Shown here in pieces: positions 59,185-64,000 of a stretch of DNA of 64,000 bases. The position numbers and the translations under genes are program-made. The first letter of the stretch is position 1. Every line of letters begins with the position of its first letter. The notes below the pieces were generated by a model. It saw only the letters and a list, made by a program, of their open reading frames with translations. It was not told the origin of the DNA and did not search any database. The DNA lies in contig NZ_CP009630.1 in NCBI RefSeq assembly GCF_000959445.1, positions 1,736,001 to 1,800,000 on the forward strand, written 5' to 3'. The stretch comes from Burkholderia vietnamiensis LMG 10929. GTDB taxonomy: Bacteria; Pseudomonadota; Gammaproteobacteria; Burkholderiales; Burkholderiaceae.

Positions 59185-60192
59185 TCATAGCGAGAAGAAA
59201 TCGACCTTGAGCCGCGGCACGTAGTTCGACATGTCGGTGTAGTACTGGATCACCTGGTCATGAAACTGATCGAACGCGTGCTTCACGTCGTGCATGTGGT
59301 TGATCGCGACGTGCGCGGCGTCGGCCGACACGTCGGTTGTGTGCGCAAGCGCCTGCTCCAGCAGGCCCGCATGGCCCGCGCCGACGTCGATGCGCATATG
59401 GCGCATCAGGCCGTCGAACACGTCCGCATCGAGCCCGGCGGCGCGCGCGATCTCGCGCCACGCGCCGCGCGCGCCGGCCTCGTCCTCGGGGCTCGCCTCG
59501 ATCAGCTTCAGGCAGCACAGGTAACCGAGCGACGACGCGCGGCCGACCTCGCACAGCATGTTCACGAGCGACAGCGTGCCGATCACCGGATGCGCGTCGC
59601 GGATCTGCTCGCGCGGAATGCCCAGCTTCTCGACCGACGCAGCGATCAGCCCGTGATGCGCGTACTCGTCGGCCAGGTAGCCGCACAGCAGCTCGGCCGT
59701 CGCCTGATCGCGGCAATGCGCGATCGCTGCACCGACGTGACGCGGCGCGAGCCGGACGAAGTGGTAGGTCTCGAGCAGCAGCCCGGCGATCAGGTCGCGG
59801 CTTGCCTCGCCCCGCTCGAGCATGCCGAACAACCGGTGATAGCCGATCTGCGCGCGCCACATCCGCGTGCTGCGCTCGACCCGCTCGAGAAAATCCGCCA
59901 CGGCGATCGTGGCGGCCGGCTGTTCGCGGCGCAGCAGGCCCAGTTCGTCCAGTTGCCCGACGATCGTCCGCACGCTGCCGATCGACACGTCCGAACGCTG
60001 CGCGATGTCATCGAGCGTATGTCGCCCGTCCAGGTAGCGCTTCATGCGCAGGAACGCGTCGCGGCTGCCCTGCACCTGCTCGAGCTCGAAACGCTCGTCG
60101 CCTACGATCATCGCCAGCCGCTCGCCGGCCAGCGCCACGAGCGTGCAATGCCGCAGCCTCGGCCGCACGCAGATTTCCGTCATCTCGCCCAT
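59185..60192 (-). CDS. Haem-oxygenase-like diiron (HDO) protein with PqqD-like N-terminal domain
   Basis: 335 aa. Residues about 1-100 resemble a PqqD/winged-helix module (FLRMKRYLDGRHTLDDIAQR, IVGQLDELGLLRRE). The rest is an all-helical iron-containing redox domain. The candidate metal ligands are LLLETYHFVR (Glu, His), DEYAHHGL (Glu, His) and HMRIDVGAGH, i.e. H-x2-[IL]-[DN]-x4-H. HDO enzymes carry out oxidative C-C cleavage, N-oxygenation or similar chemistry. It is divergent from the peptide/HDO operon that follows, with a 346-bp AT-rich gap. Confidence 0.78.
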   Translation of the reverse strand: MGEMTEICVRPRLRHCTLVALAGERLAMIVGDERFELEQVQGSRDAFLRMKRYLDGRHTLDDIAQRSDVSIGSVRTIVGQLDELGLLRREQPAATIAVADFLERVERSTRMWRAQIGYHRLFGMLERGEASRDLIAGLLLETYHFVRLAPRHVGAAIAHCRDQATAELLCGYLADEYAHHGLIAASVEKLGIPREQIRDAHPVIGTLSLVNMLCEVGRASSLGYLCCLKLIEASPEDEAGARGAWREIARAAGLDADVFDGLMRHMRIDVGAGHAGLLEQALAHTTDVSADAAHVAINHMHDVKHAFDQFHDQVIQYYTDMSNYVPRLKVDFFSL

Positions 60193-60538
60193 GTCTTCGT
60201 CTCCGGTTGTTCGACCATCGTCCGATGCATTTTTCGAAACGATCGACGCATGCGCTGATTAAGAGAAAATAATCGCACGGGCGATTAAATCAATCTTGTA
60301 TTGCGCAAACGTTGTACTAGATTATCTCCATGATTCCGCCAATTCAAGAAATCAGCGGACGTTTAAAATAAAGTTCGTTTTTACAAGAATATAAATAGGG
60401 GCCCCTTCCTTGGAATCATCCCAACCCATTTGAAGATCGGAGATGCCGCCGCTCCGGTGCCGCCTGGCCGCGGCACGGCTGCGTGCCGCGCTAATGGCGG
60501 CGGGGCGCTTGCGCCCGTTCTCATCGTCGGAGGTTGCT
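60193..60538. other. AT-rich divergent regulatory region of the HDO cluster
   Basis: 346 bp. 60240-60430 is markedly AT-rich (runs such as AAAATAAAG and AATATAAATAG). A possible promoter reads TTGTAT-N16-TAGATT around 60295-60322. It separates the leftward HDO gene from the rightward peptide-HDO operon and should contain both promoters. Confidence 0.45.
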
Positions 60539-60745
60539 ATGAGTGAACCGCTTACTGTCATCGTGCCACGAGGCACCAAGGTCGCCGTCAAGGAAGTCGA
60601 CGCTTTGCAGACGGTCGACCCGCGCGCCGGCGCCGATCGTCACGCGCTGATCGTCGGCGGGGCCGATCTCAAGATTGCGATTGCAAAACATGCGGACGGT
60701 CAGCCGCTTTCGGCACGGGCCGCGTTCATGACCATGTGCGGATGA
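60539..60745 (+). CDS. Small peptide gene of the HDO cluster (68 aa)
   Basis: 68 aa, not recognised. MSEPLTVIVPRGTKVAVKEV, then GADRHALIVGGADLKIAIAK and an end ...FMTMCG. No signal peptide. GGAGG stands 6 bases before ATG 60539. The position, first in a run of HDO genes that carry PqqD-like domains, suggests a substrate or leader peptide for modification, or a small structural partner. The C-terminal Met-Cys-Gly is notable for a possible modified terminus. Confidence 0.65.
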   Translation: MSEPLTVIVPRGTKVAVKEVDALQTVDPRAGADRHALIVGGADLKIAIAKHADGQPLSARAAFMTMCG

Positions 60746-60889
60746 ATATCAGTTAACGAATCGTCCGCACGACGGATGAAAAGGAATATATCCGATATTC
60801 ACATTGCATTCCGGATTTCACTGTAAATCATCCAGCCCGATTATTCGAATCAGGCCGGAGCTCCTTTAATTTTCAAAACGGTGATCGAT

Positions 60890-61069
60890 ATGGCAAATAC
60901 CCATCAGCCCACGGTTCATGAAGTGAAGAACGCCGAACCGGCCAAGAACGTGTTCGACGGCCACAAGGTGGATCTCTACATCAATACGGGCACGCTCGGC
61001 GGCAAGCACTACCTTGTCACCGTCAACAAGCCCGATGGCACGCCGACGCTGATCGCGATCCACCTGTAA
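60890..61069 (+). CDS. Second small peptide gene of the HDO cluster (59 aa)
   Basis: 59 aa from ATG 60890 (GTG at 60881 is in frame). MANTHQPTVHEVKNAEPAKN, then FDGHKVDLYINTGTLGGKHY and a hydrophobic end PTLIAIHL. It contains a Gly-Gly (TLGGKHYLV) that could mark a leader/core boundary. It has no Cys and no signal peptide. It lies 76 bp before the first rightward HDO gene. A peptide substrate of the HDO enzymes is the leading idea, unproven. Confidence 0.65.
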   Translation: MANTHQPTVHEVKNAEPAKNVFDGHKVDLYINTGTLGGKHYLVTVNKPDGTPTLIAIHL

Positions 61070-61145
61070 TCGCCGCGGCACCGATTCAGCCAGTTGCGGG
61101 GCGAGCCGCGCGCCCGCCCCGTGCGCCCACTTCGGGAGTCTCATC

Positions 61146-62111
61146 ATGGAACAGATCGAATCGCCCGCATCCCGTCCGCGGCTGGTGACGCCGGTGACGC
61201 TGGGGCACGTCGACGCGCTGCCCGACGGCCCGCACGCCGCCGCCGCGCTGGCCCGCACGCTCGACCAGTTCGACGGCCGCCGCGATCTCGACGAGATCGC
61301 GCGCGACGAGCCCGCGTTGCCGCGCGCGCTGCTCGACGAGCTGGTCGGCACGCTGGACGAGGCCGGCCTGATCGACGACGACGCGCCGGTCGCGAGTCGC
61401 GCGGGCGCGGAAGTGATCCTCGAGATCGAGGATCTCGTCGAGCAGTACTGCGAGGAGACGCTCTACCGCAACCCGTTCTGGCGCGCATGCCTCGACACGC
61501 GCTCGCCGGGCGACCTGCCCGAGCGGCTCGCGATCGGCATGGTGATCGAGAACTGGCACTTCCTGTTCCGCGAAAGCTATTTCGATGCGCCCGTGCTGTC
61601 CTACGTGCCGAGCACGCCGGTGCGACTGACGCTCAACCGCTTCTTCTCCGAAGAGTACGGACACGACGAGATCCTGCTGCGCGCGCTGAACTTCGCGGGG
61701 CTGAGCCGCGCCGACATGCTCGACGCGATCCCGCTGCCCGAGACGATGGGGCTGTGCAATGCGCTCGCGTACTGGTCGCACAGCGATCCGCTGTTCTTCT
61801 TCACGACGCTCGGCTTGCTCGAAGGCCAGGGCATGCAGCACGACAGCTTCATCCAGGCGTGCGAGCGCGCGCAACTGCCCGACGGGCTCGTCGGCCCGCT
61901 CAAGACGCACGCGACCATCAACCTCAACGCGGCGCACGGCAGCCTGACACGCGCGATCTTTCACGACGTGCCGGTGCTCGATGCCGCCACCGTCGCACGC
62001 ATGAAGGCCCAGTTGCGGCTGTTCGTCGAGCTCTACGACGACTTCTACACGGCCGTCTGGCACTACTACACATCCGACGCGCCGCTGCTGCGGCGCGCGT
62101 CCGACCTGTGA
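61146..62111 (+). CDS. HDO (iron-containing redox) protein, second copy
   Basis: 321 aa. N-terminal PqqD-like module: ALARTLDQFDGRRDLDEIAR, LLDELVGTLDEAGLIDD. The helical redox domain has ligand candidates MVIENWHFLFRES (Glu, His), FFSEEYGHDEIL (Glu, His) and HATINLNAAH, the same H-x2-[IL]-[DN]-x4-H as in the leftward gene. The full set of ligands is kept, so it should bind metal. It is followed 10 bp later by a third copy. Confidence 0.8.
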   Translation: MEQIESPASRPRLVTPVTLGHVDALPDGPHAAAALARTLDQFDGRRDLDEIARDEPALPRALLDELVGTLDEAGLIDDDAPVASRAGAEVILEIEDLVEQYCEETLYRNPFWRACLDTRSPGDLPERLAIGMVIENWHFLFRESYFDAPVLSYVPSTPVRLTLNRFFSEEYGHDEILLRALNFAGLSRADMLDAIPLPETMGLCNALAYWSHSDPLFFFTTLGLLEGQGMQHDSFIQACERAQLPDGLVGPLKTHATINLNAAHGSLTRAIFHDVPVLDAATVARMKAQLRLFVELYDDFYTAVWHYYTSDAPLLRRASDL

Positions 62112-62121
62112 GGCAACCACC

Positions 62122-63117
62122 ATGGACAGCTCGCTCGCAGCTCCCGCGATGCCGAAATTCCGCGGCATCGTGACCTCGCAGCTCACGGATAGCGGCGCCG
62201 TGCTGAGCGCCGGCGGCCGGCAATGCGCGTTCCGCTTCGCGCCCGACGAGGCGACCGACGTCGCGCGCCTGATCGGCGATTTGCACGCGGGCGGCATGAC
62301 GCCCGAGGAACTGGCCGCGCGCTCGCCCCGCATCGCCGACAAGATCCCGCCGCTGCTCGCCGATTTCAACGTGCTGCGCCTGCTGATCGAATCCGATCCG
62401 CGCCGCGCCGCGGTGGCGACCAGCGGCGCGCAGCTCTACCGCGACATCCGCCGCATCGCGGAGCGCACCGCCGCGCGCAGCGCGCGCTCGGCATTCCTGC
62501 GCGCGCTGGTCGAACAGCGCGCGACGCGCCGCCAGCTGATCGGCTATGCGCTCGAGTATTACTGGATCGTGCGCGCGGCGCCGGGGCTGATCGGCCCAGC
62601 GCTCGGCTGGGCCGCCAGTCCCGCGGAGCGCACGCTGCTGCAGGACTTCCTGAAATCGGAGCTCGGCCACGACCGGTTTCTCGAGGCGTCGCTGAAGGCC
62701 GTGGGGCTCGCCGAGGCGCAGATCGAGCAGCACCAGCCGCTGCCCGCGACGTTCTCGCTCGCGGCCGCGCTCGGCGTGCACGCGCGCCAGCATCCGCTGT
62801 CGTTCAAGGCGAGCCTGTTTCTGTTCGAGCGCGCGCAGCCTGCATTCATCGACGCGTTCGACGCGCGCTGCGTCGCGCTCGGCATGCCCGAGGCGTTCTA
62901 CCGGCCGCTGCGCGCACACGCGGACCTGAACGACACGTACCGGCACGAGGACATCTCGCGGCAGTTGATGGCGCTCGACACCGCGATCGATCCCGAAGCC
63001 TGCACGGTCACGAAACGCAACGTCTCGCTGATGGTCGAGACGCTGGTGCGCCAGGAACACGCCATCCTCGCCTACTACGCCGACGACAGCGCGCCGCTGC
63101 CGCGCATCTTCCACTGA
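62122..63117 (+). CDS. HDO-like protein, third copy (altered first ligand motif)
   Basis: 331 aa. N-terminal module with VARLIGDLHAGGMTPEELAA; the helical domain has YALEYYWIVRAAPGLIG where the other copies have E-x-[WY]-H, so the first-helix His is replaced. The second and third motifs, LKSELGHDRFLE and HADLNDTYRH, are intact. It may be catalytically altered or form a heteromer with the 61146 product. It starts 10 bp after that gene and ends 8 bp before the next, so the three are co-transcribed. Confidence 0.75.
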   Translation: MDSSLAAPAMPKFRGIVTSQLTDSGAVLSAGGRQCAFRFAPDEATDVARLIGDLHAGGMTPEELAARSPRIADKIPPLLADFNVLRLLIESDPRRAAVATSGAQLYRDIRRIAERTAARSARSAFLRALVEQRATRRQLIGYALEYYWIVRAAPGLIGPALGWAASPAERTLLQDFLKSELGHDRFLEASLKAVGLAEAQIEQHQPLPATFSLAAALGVHARQHPLSFKASLFLFERAQPAFIDAFDARCVALGMPEAFYRPLRAHADLNDTYRHEDISRQLMALDTAIDPEACTVTKRNVSLMVETLVRQEHAILAYYADDSAPLPRIFH

Positions 63118-63125
63118 GGGTCGCC

Positions 63126-64000
63126 ATGGAACTCTGGACATTTCAGCGTTATCAGTCGCCGCGCCTCGTCGTCGACGCGATCCACCACGAGCCCGGCTCG
63201 GCGCTCGTCAGCATGCGCGCGGGCGCGCACGAATACCGGCTGGCGTTCGACGCCAGCGACGCAGCGGACCAGATCGCCGCGCAACTCCACAGCCTGACCG
63301 ACACGGCGTCGCCGCTGTGGTGGACGCTGCGCGAAAGCGAACCCGACTCTGGCTGGCACGCGCTCGGCACGTTTCTCGACACGCATTCGCTGATCGGCGA
63401 GGCCGACGACACGGCCGCCGATGCGCTTGCCGCGCAGGCCGCGCGGATCGACTCGTGCATCGCGCAGACGGTCGCGGCCAGCCTCGCCACGCTCGGCGCG
63501 GCGCGGCGCGACGCGGTCGCGCGCGATGCCGCGACGCTCCGGCTGCACCTCGATCGACCCGCCTCCGCGCGCACGCTGTTCGACGCGGACGACGATCCGT
63601 TCGACGCGCAGGTCGAACCCAACTTCCATCTCGCGCTGCTGCGCATCGAGTTCGAATACTTCCGCCGCGCCGCGCCGCTCACGCTGGCAGCCGTCGCGCT
63701 GATGCTCGATGCGTTCTCCGGCGCGCCGCGCGCCAGCGCCGCGGACGACGCGCGGTTCGACACGGCCGGGCTGTACGACGAGCACGACCTGATGTCGCAT
63801 CTATGGCTGGTCGCGTCGAGCCTCGTCGCCGCGAGCGGTGAAGACGCGCAGCGGCTGCCGTGCGCGGACGTGCCGGCCGTGTCGCTGTCGAACGGGCTCG
63901 AGTTCATGCGACAGACCGAGCTGATCACGCGCGAAACGCTGAACCTCTGGGGCGAGAATCCGTACGTGAGCGCGGTGGACGCGCTGAACGGCGGCTATTC
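63126..64000 (+). CDS. Fourth protein of the HDO operon (partial, runs off the right edge)
   Basis: 291 residues visible, no stop. The N-terminal part (YRLAFDASDAADQIAAQLHS, WHALGTFLDTHSLIGEAD) follows the same module layout as the HDO proteins. A helical region follows with EPNFHLALLRIEFEYFRRAA and EHDLMSHLWLVASSLV. The visible end is NLWGENPYVSAVDALNGGYS. I cannot name the family with certainty; a further HDO-like or scaffold subunit is likely. It starts 8 bp after the third HDO gene. Confidence 0.65.
   Translation, partial: MELWTFQRYQSPRLVVDAIHHEPGSALVSMRAGAHEYRLAFDASDAADQIAAQLHSLTDTASPLWWTLRESEPDSGWHALGTFLDTHSLIGEADDTAADALAAQAARIDSCIAQTVAASLATLGAARRDAVARDAATLRLHLDRPASARTLFDADDDPFDAQVEPNFHLALLRIEFEYFRRAAPLTLAAVALMLDAFSGAPRASAADDARFDTAGLYDEHDLMSHLWLVASSLVAASGEDAQRLPCADVPAVSLSNGLEFMRQTELITRETLNLWGENPYVSAVDALNGGY

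Overview
The window is GC-rich (roughly two thirds G+C by eye), densely coded DNA that looks like a Burkholderia chromosome, most likely of the cepacia complex. The strongest pointers are an andAcAdAbAa/andR anthranilate dioxygenase cluster of the B. cepacia DBO1 type next to catR/catBAC, a long-form argG, and small Burkholderia-type families (HHHH-motif protein, DUF3717). The species and replicon assignment is inference; no rRNA or tRNA gene was seen.

Layout. 1-5.4 kb: an aldehyde dehydrogenase (cut by the window edge), an acetolactate-synthase-like ThDP enzyme, a RelE/HigB-HigA-type toxin-antitoxin pair and a DUF445 membrane protein. 5.5-13.7 kb: a catabolic island that takes anthranilate to catechol (AndA, regulator AndR) and catechol to 3-oxoadipate enol-lactone (CatA, CatB, CatC, regulator CatR). 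13.8-20 kb: a quinone-reductase-like flavoprotein with a divergent LysR gene, an unknown gene behind a textbook LexA box, and fadH with a divergent AraC regulator. 20-26.2 kb: two paralogous MarR genes, a LysR gene and an EmrAB/OMF tripartite efflux operon; the same 11-bp operator-like word lies at both MarR genes and at the efflux operon.

26.3-43 kb: a large surface-polysaccharide region. glmS and wecB supply amino-sugar precursors. nfrB (glycosyltransferase with a C-terminal MshEN c-di-GMP-binding domain) and nfrA (outer-membrane TPR/barrel) match the NGR/N4-receptor pathway of E. coli. Around them lie a clan GH-A-type hydrolase, a DUF2334 deacetylase-like protein, a small exported protein and a DUF4434/YbcH-like lipoprotein. 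Inside the block sits a MotA/MotB-like stator pair beside a protein that fuses a cyclic-nucleotide-binding domain to a FliG-like C-terminal domain. Long leaders upstream of wecB and nfrB carry sigma-54 type -24/-12 elements. This combination is the most novel-looking assembly in the window.

43.2-47.1 kb: a complete IS256-family element with an 8-bp target duplication, next to a lower-GC block holding a methyltransferase, a transglutaminase remnant and an SMR transporter, probably acquired DNA. 47.2-59 kb: small exported proteins, an orphan HutC-type regulator, an alpha/beta hydrolase, a CatR-like LysR regulator, LysP, a diguanylate cyclase, an FUSC-family membrane protein and ArgG.

59.2-64 kb: a second unusual system. 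Three haem-oxygenase-like diiron (HDO) proteins with PqqD-like N-terminal regions, plus a fourth related partial gene, surround two small peptide genes of 68 and 59 codons. This looks like a peptide-modification (RiPP-like) cluster and continues past the right edge.
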